Made by a program: the position numbers and the translations under genes. The notes beneath the pieces were generated by a model. That model made no database searches and was not told the origin of the DNA. It was given only the letters and a program-made list of their open reading frames with translations. This document shows, one piece after another, positions 51,600-62,012 of a stretch of DNA of 64,000 bases; positions within the stretch are counted from its first letter, which is position 1; every line of letters begins with the position of its first letter. The DNA comes from Heloderma charlesbogerti (taxonomy: Eukaryota > Chordata > Lepidosauria > Squamata > Helodermatidae), in NCBI GenBank assembly GCA_026122225.1, contig JANEZZ010002701.1, positions 434,001 through 498,000 of the forward strand, read 5' to 3'.

Positions 51600-52902
51600 T
51601 CTGAGAGACATGATACAAAAGGAAAAAAGGGAAACAAGCAGATGCGGGTACTGACTTTGCTACTGTTCGACCATGAAGGGGATGTCACATAAGGCCCTGC
51701 AGGAATGGACCCCTCCTCCGCACCTCAGGCATAGCTGCCCTCTCACTTGCCATCTTCCTCTGGGTCCAAGTCTGCACAGCCTTCCAAAGAGAGAGGCGAA
51801 CGGAGGCTGGTGGTGCACCTTTTCCTCCCTCCTGCCACTGCCCGCCCCCTTGGTGAGCAGGCCAAGTGGCGGCAGCAGCAAGGAGGAAGAGCAGCAGGGT
51901 CAGAAGGCTTCCAGGATTGGCAGTGGAGCCCTTACGGAGGCATGAGCCTCGTCACATGCCCAACTATGTCGACCCCTGGAGCCAGTCCTCCCTTCTCCCC
52001 TTCCACTAGTCACTCAACTTGGCAAAGCAGCAAGAAATGGGTCAAAGGGATGATTTTCCCCCCACCCAGCCACCCCCATCCTTTCTACAAGGTAGCCTTT
52101 GAGCCCACCCGAAATTCCCCCCCTCCCAGCCAATTAGAATCCCACAGTGCCAGGTTTCCTTTGGTGAGTCAGCTGAACATTGCAGGGGGGGGGATGCTTG
52201 TTGCATTTCCCTTGGGAGCAGATGTTAAAGGTTCCCAGGATCAAAGGAACCAGACATCATGTCAGAAACAATTATTGTACTGCTGTGCCTAGCAGCTATT
52301 CATTCATTCCAGGGACTTTCCTTTAGAGGAAACCAAAAAATAAGGAAAGGGGGGAAAAGAAAAGGCCAGAAGATTGTGAGCAAAGCAAACAACTGTGGAT
52401 GTGTGCGGAGCTGGATTTAGGCTTCACATGAAGGCCAAAAGGCCTATTTTCCCCTTGCATTTGTACAAGGTAGGTCTCCAGAGAAATGCACAGATCTTCC
52501 CCATGTTATCCCTGTCCCTCTCCTTCTTTCCCTGTGTTGAAATTTAGATGAAAGCTCCTAGGGGCGAAGGCCTATCTAGTTTTTTCAGTCAAGGCCTATC
52601 TTGACTGAACACCGTCAAGTTACACTCTCGCGTATGCCATCATCTTCATCTAGCCCAGTTCTGCTGCTGTGGTTGTTGTTATCAGCAGCAGCATTTTAAT
52701 ACTAATTGAAATCATTAATACTAATAGTCCATGACCCACTTATGAGAGCTCATGCACTGTAGTGGCTACATTAATGAGTCACGAATTAAAATCCTGCCTC
52801 TGTTTCCAACTCACTCAGTTGGCCCTCGAGCCACGCCACCAAAAAGGGTGAATTCTTACCAACTGTCATGATTAATCCGAACAGTAATTTTTGGTAAGGT
52901 CT
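51600..52902. other. unclassified 1.3-kb stretch
   Basis: A 181-codon frame at 51747-52292 has no recognisable domain. No repeats identified. Confidence 0.4.
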
Positions 52903-52996
52903 ATATCTCAAGGACAGGAAGGCCTGGCATGCTGTGGTCCATGGGGTCACGAAGAGTCGGACACGACTGAACGACTGAACAACAACATATCTCAAG
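52903..52996 (+). mobile_element. 74-bp BovB 3' end with 10-bp target duplication
   Basis: The body at 52913-52986 starts 'gacaggaaggcctggcatg' and ends '(gac)tgaacaacaac'. ATATCTCAAG lies on both sides (52903-52912 and 52987-52996), a perfect duplication. Confidence 0.93.
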
Positions 52997-53073
52997 AGAC
53001 GGAGAATAGGTGATAGACTTGTGCCACTCCCTGCTGGGCTTTGTCTGAATTCACAATTTATTCCCTACACATG

Positions 53074-53102
<29 letters not shown>
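53074..53102. repeat. (CA)n microsatellite
   Basis: CA units followed by a G-run. Confidence 0.95.
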
Positions 53103-53103
<1 letters not shown>

Positions 53104-53104
<1 letters not shown>

Positions 53105-53385
53105 TTGGGGGGGGGTCCAGTTTGGAACGAAGTGATCACACTTTTCAAATATCCCCATCCAGGGCATTCATAGTAGAAACAAAATGGGGTCTTTGCTGTT
53201 CCTGCCACCTGCTAATGAAGAACCTGAGAACAAATTTCACCACCATCTTTTAAAAAATCAGCGAAATGCCCTCTCCCAAATTTGACACCCATAAATGGGG
53301 AGATGAATTGAGTAGGGAGCATGTCCCAGCAGCTGTTATGACCCCAGAATCGAACAGTGACCTGGACACAGACACAGATGGAGGG
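53104..53385. other. unclassified sequence
   Basis: Nothing recognised. Confidence 0.5.
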
Positions 53386-53568
53386 GTCATAGCTCACTGG
53401 GTATAGCCCCTGCTTTGCAAGCAGAAGGCCCCTGCTTTGCTCCCTGGCATCTCCAGGTAGGGCTGGAAAAACCCCTGCCTGAAAGTCTGCTGCCAGTCAG
53501 TGTCAACAATACTGGGCTAGATGGACGAATGGTCTGACTCGGTATGAGGCAGCTTCCTATGTTCCTAG
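53386..53568 (+). mobile_element. tRNA-derived SINE (family 2), full length
   Basis: Head: 'gtcatagctcactgggtata' (A box), 'tgctttgcaagcagaagg' (anticodon-arm region) and a degenerate B box. Body: 'atctccaggtagggctgg', 'ctgccagtcagtgtcaac', 'ctgggctagatggacgaat' and 'gaggcagcttcctatgttcc'. This is the best reference copy in the window. Confidence 0.85.
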
Positions 53569-54225
53569 AGGGTAAGCAAGGGTGCCGATGGAGGAGACAC
53601 TGGGCCAGAGAACCTCTGTGGAAGTGGAGACACCACCACCCCTGCAAGACTGAAACACTGGAGGCCCCTGAGATGGAGACCCACCAGCCTGGACCAAAGA
53701 CTACGGCTCCCAAATCCAGGTTCAGCAATGGACAAGCGCACCCACCTCCCAGAGCTCTACAGTCCATAGGCCCAGAGGTTCAATGCAGTCAGCACACCTC
53801 TTAGAGACACGAAGGAGGGCTAGGCTCCGGGCCAGGGGCCTGCCCCTTGAAGACTGTCCACTTTGCAAGGAAGGGGCATGCTCTCCTGTTTTGTGAGCAA
53901 AACTGAAACACTTTCATCCCTACTTGTGTTTAACAACCCACGCTTAAGCCATCGTGCCAAGTTCGGACATCACAGCAAGCCACTCTGAAACAAACAAGGG
54001 TGACAGCCTGTCGTGGGTTGTCGTGTGATGCGAACCAGGTCCTTGTTAGAGCACCCTGCTCACTAGGAGCCATCCTTGATGCTGCAAGATCTGGGCTGCC
54101 TTGCTACGCTGAGCCCTGTGGGCTCCTCCTTGGAACCAGAACAGAACCACACCCCTAAAAGGTCTTGCAAGGTTTGGATGGCTTCGTTGGGGCAGGAGTC
54201 ATCCAGCACCGTTCAGCAGGCATGA
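53569..54225. other. unclassified sequence
   Basis: Nothing recognised. Confidence 0.5.
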
Positions 54226-54310
54226 GGGCAGGGGGAGGCAACCTGGTGTCCTCCAGATGTTGTAGACTACAACTCCCATAAACCCTGGCCAAAATCTGGG
54301 AGTCAGGGAT
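54226..54310. mobile_element. MITE-B remnant
   Basis: 'gggaggcaacctggtgtcct' and 'agactacaactcccataaac'. The right arm is degenerate. Confidence 0.55.
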
Positions 54311-54476
54311 TCAGCCTCGAAATATGCACTCAAGAGAGAGTGGAGTGCCAACCCTGCTGCGAAGCTTGAGTTCTCCACCACCCCAAAGTCGTGGGGCAAT
54401 CATTGGGAAGGTGTGTCTCATATTCACTTGCTGTCCAGATATGACACATCTGACAGGCAGGAGGAATGATATAGCA

Positions 54477-54596
54477 CTGCCTCCCCCAATCTGGTGCCCT
54501 GCAGCTGTGTTGGATTACAACTCCCATCATGCCCACCCACCATGGCCAAGAGTTGCAGTCCAACACATCTGCAGAGCACCAGGTTGGGGAAGGCTA
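54477..54596. mobile_element. MITE-B copy with 8-bp duplication
   Basis: Clean 120-bp palindrome from 'ctgcctcccccaatctggtg' to 'caccaggttggggaaggcta'. Flanks atatagca (54469-54476) and atgtagca (54597-54604) match at 7 of 8. Best MITE-B reference. Confidence 0.9.
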
Positions 54597-54639
54597 ATGT
54601 AGCATTTCCAAGTGTTCCAAGTGTTTCACGTGCATTGTC

Positions 54640-54785
54640 CTGCAGTTACACAACAACCTTGTAAGGTAGATCACTATTGTCTCCATATTGCTGATGGAGG
54701 AGGAGCTGAGGGAGAACAAAAGTAGCTTGCCCAAGGCTACCCAGTGAGTTCATGGCACAGCAAGATTCGAACGGAGGACTTCTGT
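54640..54785 (-). mobile_element. MIR-like SINE fragment
   Basis: Antisense order: 'acacaacaaccttgtaaggt', 'ctccatattgctgatggagg', 'gcttgcccaaggctacccag', 'gcaagattcgaacggagga'. This resembles the MIR core and tRNA-derived head. Confidence 0.55.
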
Positions 54786-55237
54786 TGCCTCCTTTGCTAA
54801 ATCATGTGCCATTTTTCTCGTCGGTGTAGAGAAGGGTCCCATGTAAGTGGAGAGTTCATGCAAGGCGAGTCCAGCCTGGTCAGGGAAAGGCTTTGCGGAA
54901 TAAGTAATCTGTGAGCGTCTTTCTCCGAGTCGCAGCATGTTGAAGAGCCTGCCTTGCCTGTTGGGCACGAGATCTTCCCCCCAAGTAGAGCATGACAGAA
55001 TGACAGGAATCTGTAAACCATGTTTTTTTGAGGATCGTTTCTCCTTTAGCAGATGGTTCTCTCCAGGTTCGACTCTGAGGGTGAATGCATAGCGTCTTCC
55101 AACATGTTCTTTTGGGGTTTGATTTAAAAAAAATAATTCCCTGGCACAACTAGCACTGAACATTTCTTTCACACCCATGTAGAGTGACACAGTCCCTGCC
55201 TCAGGATGCTGAGAATTTCCCTGGGGGTGGGGGGCAG
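54786..55237. other. unclassified sequence
   Basis: A 177-codon minus-strand frame (54750-55283) has no recognisable domain. Confidence 0.4.
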
Positions 55238-55353
55238 CAGTGGTGTGGTGGAGCCCGGGCTCGCAGGGTTGAAGCACCGGCACTTTTTGATTAGCAGGGT
55301 CAATGACATCACCTGCCCTGCCCCCAGACTCCCTTGTACCTTCTGAGGTGGTG

Positions 55354-55391
<38 letters not shown>
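55354..55391. repeat. (ATT)n microsatellite
   Basis: Variable tail of the antisense L2 insertion. Confidence 0.9.
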
Positions 55392-55394
<3 letters not shown>

Positions 55395-55752
55395 CCCGCC
55401 TTTTTCCCAGTACTGGGGCTCAAGGCGGCTTTACAACCTTAAAACTTATACAATTAAAACCTATAAATAGAAATACAAGTGTGCAAAAGTTAAAAAATAT
55501 AATTAAATCATCAATATTAACATTGTAAAAATATTAAAACATTACAAGACAACCACAACAACAAAAATAGTATCCATACGTCATATTTTCACTGGTCCAG
55601 ACTAGTTATCCCCAAAGGCCTGCTGGAACAAAGAAGTTTTTACATGCCTACGAAAGCATATCAAGGAGGGTGTCACTCTTGCCTCCCTGGGGAAGGGAGT
55701 TCCAGAGCCTTGGGGCAGCCACCGAGAAGGCCTTCTCCCGCATTCCAGTTTA
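55392..55752 (-). mobile_element. L2-clade LINE 3' end inserted in W3
   Basis: Antisense. The minus strand reads 'GSGTPFPREARVTPSLICF' and 'RRHVKTSLFQQAFGDN', then a stop, the RT C-terminus of an L2-type element. Nearly the same sequence as 11763-12240 but without the CR1-A fragment. Confidence 0.82.
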
Positions 55753-55904
55753 GCTGCAGTCCTCACACTGGTTTGCTGACCAGTGAAGGGATTGATTTTC
55801 CCAGCAACAATATATTTTTGTGAGCTTTCCCCATTGCAATGCAAAGGATTTTGGGGCTTGGTCTTGGCAATTAAGACTCATGCGCTTGACAAAAGACCTG
55901 CTCC

Positions 55905-56245
55905 TAGGGATGTCCATCAATGGGAAATCCGGCCTGTTTGGGGTGCCCCCAACTCAGCTTGTATTTGCAAGCCAAGCCACAGGTTTCTTCCCAAAGTCTG
56001 GGAAGTTTTCCTGTTGTTGTCTCTTAATTTGCGTAAATAGCAATTTGCACAAATCACAACCGTCATTTGGGCAAATTGGTATTTACGCAATTTTTTAATG
56101 AAAAAAAACAAAAATCTGTGAACTGGCCCAAGTCGATACAGATCAAGTTGGACCAGCTTGCAAGAAAACGAGCCAAAGTCTGGGGAGATGAGCTCATGAA
56201 AGCTCGGAGAGCTCTACCCCTGGTCGGATTCCTCCGACATCCCTA
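55905..56245. mobile_element. TAGGGATG-group MITE in W3, with 8-bp duplication
   Basis: Ends TAGGGATGTCC and 'tccgacatcccta'. Flanks cctgctcc (55897-55904) and cctgcttc (56246-56253) match at 7 of 8. The interior has 'gcaatttgcacaaatcac'-type words. Confidence 0.88.
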
Positions 56246-56395
56246 CCTGCTTCTGGTAGAGATGAAAACTGCTAGAACTAGTTGGTTGCTCTGGATCAGC
56301 ACAGCTGCCTGAACTTTTGGACTCTCCTTGGGGATGGGGACTGTCATGATGGGCGCCTGCACTTCAAAATTGACCATGACCCCACTACAGGACAA

Positions 56396-56595
56396 GGGTG
56401 GGAAGGATCTATGGGCCAGTGACAGAGCTCACACTTTGTATGCAAAAAATCCCAGGTTCAGTCCTTGGCATCTCCAGTAGCATATCTGGGGAATATTTTG
56501 GCCAAGACCTCAGGGAGCCCCTGCTGGTCATAACAAACAAGGCTGGGCTGGATGGAACCAATGGTCAGACTACAGAAGGCAGCTCATCCCATGGG
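56396..56595 (+). mobile_element. tRNA-derived SINE (family 2)
   Basis: 'gggccagtgacagagctca', 'ctttgtatgcaaaaaatccc', 'caggttcagtccttggcatc' (B box region), 'ggctgggctggatggaacca' and 'gaaggcagctcatccc'. Diverged. Confidence 0.7.
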
Positions 56596-57122
56596 TGGGA
56601 GGGGCATAGCTGAGCAGCAGAGGAGCGGTGCCAGGATTGCGAGCTTCAGAGCATGCACAGCCTGCATCTAACCAATGCCATTTCTGTGCATGTGCTGAAT
56701 TGGGTTCACCCTCGAATGATCTGGTGCATCTACCACTGCTTCCTCATCATTGTCACCACCACAGCTTTGGGTCTGTGAGGAGGAGGAGGAGGAAAAGGAC
56801 TCTGTGGATCCATCTTCTTCCTTCTGCATACCGACAGTCAGCAAGTAAACATCGCATTACATCATCATGTAGGCAGGCCATATGAAAGCAACCAATCAGG
56901 AAGGGGACACATGGCGTGGGGATGCGTGATGTCATGCCACGCTACACGATTCTAAACTACAGTTCCCAAGGTGCACTTTGATATTGTGCATGTGCAAAAA
57001 CTCATACACACAGAACACGATCTCGTATTCAAGGAGAACTCTCATCTGAACTCACACGGACAAATTTGTTACTTTCCAAATCAATAATGAACTTACTCCG
57101 GGTAAGTTCACCCATCGCTAAT
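56596..57122. other. unclassified sequence
   Basis: Nothing recognised. Confidence 0.5.
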
Positions 57123-57532
57123 TCTGGGGATGTAGGGATTTTGTACAGTCTGTTCTGTGTGCGTTTAGCAGATTGTCAGGTGCATTTTGTTACTTCATCC
57201 ACTCATTGAAGGAATCAGATTTTTTCCCAATTTCCTGAATTTGTGCAAGTTCACAAATCATTCCAAAGTGTGTAAATCTCCCACTTTCAATTTCATGCAA
57301 TTTCATGCTTTAGCCTATGGGGAAAATGTGCATTTTCAGTAAGTTTTTTTTTTAATTTTACATATTTTTCTACGACTACATTAGCATAAAATTCTGGAAA
57401 GTAAAAAATTCCTGTGGAACCATGCGGAATCCATGCGACCTGGGAAAAGCTGATCCACTGCAAAATCTATGGGTCAGATTCATAGAAATCCAAACTCATT
57501 TCCCCTTGTTGTCGATTTCCCTGACATCCCTA
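57123..57532. mobile_element. AT-rich TAGGGATG-group MITE
   Basis: Ends 'ggggatgtagggattttg' and 'ccctgacatcccta'. Collinear with 4532-4943. No matching flanks, so the left end may be eroded. Confidence 0.65.
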
Positions 57533-57702
57533 AGTCTCATACAGATCACAGGGGGAGGGGGGACCATGCCTGTGTGCTGCTATATGTATGTACATGCATG
57601 CATGTGTGGTCCTCACCCACCTAGCCATTATCACATGTAGCCCTCTGGGCCAAAAAGGCTGTGTACTCCTGGCCTGGATGGACCTCCAATCTGACTTGTG
57701 TG

Positions 57703-58245
57703 TACGGATGTGCAAACTCGCCCCTGGCCGGGTTCTCCAGACACCCACCCAGCCCCTGCCCCTGCTCACCAGACCTTAGATCACACTAGAGCTCCTCCCA
57801 TGCTCGGCAAGGAGCCCATACTCACCCCAGTGGCCTCATCAAGCTCCATGGTCGCCATTTTTTGAATAATAAAATGCCCATTGCAAAAATGCACATCTGT
57901 ATGCACGAAAATGCACATTTTGCGAATGCGCATATGCTCATGTATGAAATGCACGTTTTTGTGAAGGTGCATATTCGCATAAAAATGCGCATTTTCGCAC
58001 ATACACAAATATGCGTGTTCGCAAAAGTGCACATTTTGCGAGTGTGCAAATATGTGCATTTTTCCGATCGCCATTTTCTCAAAAATGGTGACCGCGAAGC
58101 TCGGTGAGGCCACCAGGGTGAGTGCAGGCCATTCGCTGAGCGCGGGCAAGGGGCAAGCAGGGGCTCGGCAAGCGGGGCTCGGGGGTTCAGGCAGGGGTGG
58201 TTCTGCTGGATTCCCGGACTGAATCGGGCACCCGCGCCATCCCTG
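57703..58245. mobile_element. TAGGGATG-group element with GC arms and an AT core
   Basis: Ends TACGGATGTGC and 'cgcgccatccctg'. The core, about 57850-58080, is dense in 'aatgcgcatatgc', 'tgcacattttgcg' and similar words, symmetric about its middle and bounded by 'gtcgccattttt' and 'gatcgccattttc'. Flanks cttgtgtg and tttgtatg match at 6 of 8. Confidence 0.65.
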
Positions 58246-58253
58246 TTTGTATG

Positions 58254-58966
58254 TAGATGTGAGCTAGCCCAGAGCAAGTCAACAGACACACTCTGGAACC
58301 AACTGCAAGGGGCTTACCTTGTGCTGTGGTGCACAGGGACACTGTGGAGGTGGAGGAAGCTTAAATAAAGACGTAGCACTTCAGTCTTGGCTGCGCTACT
58401 GCTCTGCTGTGCTCAGGCGGCTGCTACCTTGGCAGCCTGCCCTCTGCAAAGCTGCCGTTCAGACGGTGGCCCAGTGCCGAGGAAACACTTGGTGGAGGGC
58501 AATTCCCTCCCCCCCCCCGGCATCTGCTTCCAAAATGCTCGTGGCTGAGTAAGGAAATTGGATGAGGAGTGTGTACATGTGCGTGCATGCTCGTGCACTA
58601 AACACAGATGTAACCGCACAGCTCTCCTCTTGTATGCATCGGCATTTTGAGCCAGCTGCAGAACTGCTGCTTTGAAATGGATTCTTTCACTTCTTGGTTT
58701 CAGTGGCGAGCCGGCTGCATCCCGTTTACTTTAGGTGTGTTACACTTCTAGCAAATGCACAGTCCTTAAAGTGTTTGGGCACAAATGTGAAAAGAGCAAC
58801 AGTTACATTAAGGTCACACAGTCTTCACGGCTTAAACCTGCCGACCAAGAGCTAGCACCAATGAACTGGTCTTGCCCTTCTCCAAATCCTTTGGTAAATC
58901 TCTAGGGAAAAGGCGCCTTATGGGAAAGCCACAACTTGGGGCAATTGTTGTTGTTGTTATTGTTGC
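58254..58966. other. unclassified sequence
   Basis: Nothing recognised. Confidence 0.5.
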
Positions 58967-59202
58967 TGTTACTAATTACATTTATGTCCTGCCTTTTTTC
59001 CTCGTTAAGGAACCCAAGGTGGCATACATAATAATCCTCCTCTCCTTTTTAGCCTCACAACAACAACCCTGTGAGGTAGGTTGGGCTGAGAGTCTGTGAC
59101 TGGCCCAAAGTCACCCAGTGAGCTTCCATGGCCAAGTGGGGACTAGATCTTGGATCTCCCAACTCCTGGTCCAGCACTCAAGCCACTACACCACACTGGC
59201 TT
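58967..59202 (-). mobile_element. tRNA-derived SINE (Squam-like)
   Basis: Antisense: 'ttacatttatgtcctgcct', 'aaggaacccaaggtggcata', 'aaccctgtgaggtaggttgg', 'cagtgagcttccatggcc' and 'ccactacaccacactggct'. Confidence 0.83.
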
Positions 59203-59512
59203 ATGAGAAAATCCAGAGGCTTCAATGCAACTGTGATGCCTTATTAAGGCCCTGTTGTATTGTAAATGTAGCTCCAGCATACTGTTTCCAATGGGGGTCA
59301 GCAAATTCCTCTGGGAAGCTCATCAGGACGCCATGAAGGCAACAATCCTCCCTTGCTGTTTGTCCCTGGCATGTGTTATTTAGAAGAATACAGCCTCTGA
59401 ACATGGAAGTCCGATTTAGCTACGCCTCCATCTAGCTATCCCTCCTGCAGTGACCGCAGCCAATTAGGGATCACATTGTGGACATGATGATGTCACGATG
59501 CTAAACAGACAA
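59203..59512. other. unclassified sequence
   Basis: Nothing recognised. Confidence 0.5.
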
Positions 59513-60147
59513 TCATAAGGAGACTGTGAGAAGGGTTTTGCCAGGGTCAAATGAAAAGTCCATCCATTCCAATGCAGCCTCCAAACACCAGTTCAAGAGT
59601 CCATAGCCTCCCTTGGATGTGTGTTGAAAGATGGAAGCCAGATTCTGGCTGAACATCAGGAAAAATGTCCTGACTGTTAGAGCAATACGACAATGGAACC
59701 CATTCCCTAGGGAGGTGGTGGGCTCTCCCACCCTGGAGGCATTCAAGACGAGGCTGGACAGCCCTCTGTCAGGGATGCTCTGACTTGGATTCCTGCATTC
59801 AGCAGGGGGCTGGACTCCATGGTCTTGTAGGCCCCTTCCAACCCTAGTATTCTATGATTCTATGATGGAAATGGGGGGTAGAGCTATGTATCATTTGCAT
59901 AGTGATGACACTTCAGCCCAAACCTCCTGATGACATCCCCCAGTGGTTTCATGTAGATGTTAAAAAGCATCTGGCAACCCACAAGCCAATGGCCATGGCG
60001 TGCAACAGAAGTCCCCCAGTAGCACTTTCTGTGTCTGCTGCTCCAGGAAGGGCCAGAACCACTGCCCCCTTACCTTGCCGTTTTACAGCTACTTTGGAGT
60101 GAGTTGGGAAGGACAGCTGGACATAGTCCAATTCATCTCGGAAGAGA
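59513..60147 (-). mobile_element. L2-clade LINE fragment with CR1-A inside
   Basis: Antisense L2 on both sides of CR1-A. The left part (59513-59631) reads 'GYGLLNWCLEAALEWM' on the minus strand. The right part (59867-60147) is the RT core, with YANDT-stop-LY in place of YADDTQLY. The right part plus CR1-A mirrors 24263-24760. Confidence 0.72.
59632..59866 (+). mobile_element. CR1-A 3' end
   Basis: 'ggctgaacatcaggaaaaat', 'cctagggaggtggtgggctc', 'ttcagcagggggctggact' and terminal ATTCTATG repeats. Shares 'gcattcagcagggggctgg' with the copy at 24541. Confidence 0.9.
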
Positions 60148-60150
60148 TGC

Positions 60151-60755
60151 ATGTCCTGAAAGCCAAAAAAACACATTTCTGTTCCACTCTGGCCCCCATC
60201 ATCCACTCATCAGCTGTTCGCTGACTGTTCACAGCATGGAATCAGGCAGCTAATTCTTGTTTGTTGTGCTCATTGTCAGCCTTGTTAACCTCCCATCAGG
60301 GATTTCCCTCATTTTTCCCTAACTGCATTTTGCCTCTGGTTTAGTGATCCTGACTTGAGGCCTTTTTCCACACAGTCATTTATTTGCGCAAAGACATTGC
60401 TCTCCTTTCTCCTTTGCTGTGCACCATCCACACAACGACCAGCTTTGGACAGCACACCACAGCTCGTCATGCATCATTTAACCTTACTCGGGGGTTATCG
60501 TATCGTGCAAACTCTCACATTCAACAACCCTCACATAATCCTAAAACAGACCATGGGTTATGAAATGGTTGTTTACTCTTCGCATAATCCACGCTCCCTG
60601 GGTTCGCACAACACGCCAAACCCCGAACAGGGGTTGCATATTCAAAATATGTAACCTAGAGTGGGCTGTCGTTTTGTGCAAACAGCCCCATCTCGTCTCG
60701 AGGTTATGCATCTGGTTGAGGCCATGTTAGATTTTCAGAATACTCAAACTGTCAT
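60151..60755. other. unclassified sequence
   Basis: Nothing recognised. Confidence 0.5.
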
Positions 60756-60763
60756 ATTTTGTC

Positions 60764-61380
60764 TAGGGATGTCAGAGAATTCTGCCATAGACTCCAGTGA
60801 GGCCGGATTCTAAAGAATCTGTGGCGGAACGACCTCTCCCCCCCCCCCGCCACCCCATGGAATCCCCCTGGGACGGATCTTACCTGGCGACGGATGCGGC
60901 GGCAGCTCCAGGGGTGGATGCGGCAGTGGCTCCAGCTGGTCTCCCGGCCAGCCGCTGCCGGGCCGCTGCGGCCGCAAATGGCGGCCATCGTAGTGGCCGC
61001 CATTTGCGTCCTTGCAGTCAGCCGTGATAGGCTACGTAAGTATTTACGTAGCCTATCATAGTAAAGGCAGCCATGCAAATGGCATAGCGGCCGCCATTTG
61101 CGTGGCTGCCTTTACCGTGATAGGGTACGTAACTACTTACGTAGCCTATCACGGCTGACTGCAAGGACGCAAATGGCAGCCACTACGACGGCCGCCATTT
61201 GCAGCCGCAGCAGCCCATCCACAGCCGGAACTCCGGCTGTGGCTGGCCCCAGCCAGCGGCTCTGCAGAGCCACCATGGAGCACAGCCAGCCGGGGAGGAT
61301 TCTGGAGGGAGGGATGGAGCACCTCCCCCTGACCGCGGATGCCCCGGAGCGGATCCAGGTAAGACTTTTGTACATCCCTA
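60764..61380 (+). mobile_element. TAGGGATG palindromic-module element with perfect 8-bp duplication
   Basis: Ends TAGGGATGTCAGAG and 'tttgtacatcccta'. ATTTTGTC flanks both sides (60756-60763 and 61381-61388). The interior alternates two kinds of palindrome. One has CGCAAATGGCGGCCA arms (perfect at 60973-60987 and 60994-61008). The other has 'gtgataggctacgtaa' arms (about 61018-61061 and 61113-61157). The outer arms are GC-rich. Non-coding, with no transposase. Confidence 0.93.
60973..61008. repeat. perfect 15-bp-arm palindrome
   Basis: CGCAAATGGCGGCCA, six bases, then its exact complement. The arm holds the CCAT/ATGGCGGC core resembling a YY1 site, which is only a sequence resemblance. Confidence 0.95.
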
Positions 61381-61496
61381 ATTTTGTCTAGGGGAAAACG
61401 CATTTCTTTTCTGCAGTTCCACGGCAAATACTACGTGGAACGTGGTTGGGCAAAAGTCATGACGTGGGCCCTTTGGGTTGTGCAGTGAACATAAAA

Positions 61497-61938
61497 GCAG
61501 CCCTGCCAGTAGCATAATGAAGCCAGGGCTCACAGGGTCGAAGCACCCAGATGTTTCGAGTAGCACGGACAATGACATCACCTGCCACCCCACCCCCATC
61601 TCACCCCAGACCTCCCTGTTCCCTCTGAGCTTAGCTGCAGTCTTCACGGTAGCTGTGCATGGGGTGGAGGGATTGATTTCCCCAGCAACAGCACAGTTTT
61701 GTGAGCTATCCCTTGTTGCAATGCGGAGTATTTGGGGCTGACTTGGCCTTGAATGGATAATGTAAGACCCATTCGCGTTACCAAAGACCTGCCCCTAGAA
61801 TATGAAAATTCCTAGAACCGGTTTGTTGATATGGGACCGCACAGCTGCCTGCGTGGTTGGACTCTACATGGGGGCGTGGCTATGGGGAGTGTCATGATGA
61901 TCTGCACCTGCACCTGCAGATTTACCAAGCCACCACTG
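61497..61938 (+). mobile_element. W element copy 4 (uninterrupted)
   Basis: Best full-length W reference: 'agcataatgaagccagggct', 'gttccctctgagcttagctg', 'ccccagcaacagcacagttt', 'gtaagacccattcgcgtt', 'ccgcacagctgcctgcg' and the end 'accaagccaccactg'. Flanks do not match convincingly. Confidence 0.7.
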
Positions 61939-62012
61939 CATGCTGGAGAATACACCCGGGACCTTCTGCATGCCCAGCTTGTGCTCTGCCACTGAGCTAC
62001 AGCCGATGGTTG
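61939..62012 (-). mobile_element. tRNA-derived SINE head fragment
   Basis: Antisense 'acacccgggaccttctgcat' and 'gctctgccactgagctacag', directly after W4. Confidence 0.65.

Larger units (their letters stand above)
55238..56395 (+). mobile_element. W element copy 3, with two later insertions
   Basis: Starts CAGTGGTGTGGTGGAGCC. W sequence is interrupted after 'ccttctgag' by an antisense L2 tail (55352-55752) and again at 55905-56245 by a TAGGGATG MITE. W resumes as 'gagatgaaaactgctagaac' and ends 'caaaattgaccatgacccc'. The uninterrupted W copies show what lay at both sites. Confidence 0.75.

Noticed and set aside
53386..53450. tRNA gene
   Set aside because: A- and B-box-like sequence is present, but the cloverleaf is broken and a SINE body follows; it is a SINE head. 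The same applies to the other tRNA-like pieces.
60764..61380. Exons or splice donors suggested by 'caggtaag' near element ends
   Set aside because: The motif lies at the same place in copies of a non-coding transposon family and no coding sequence adjoins it.
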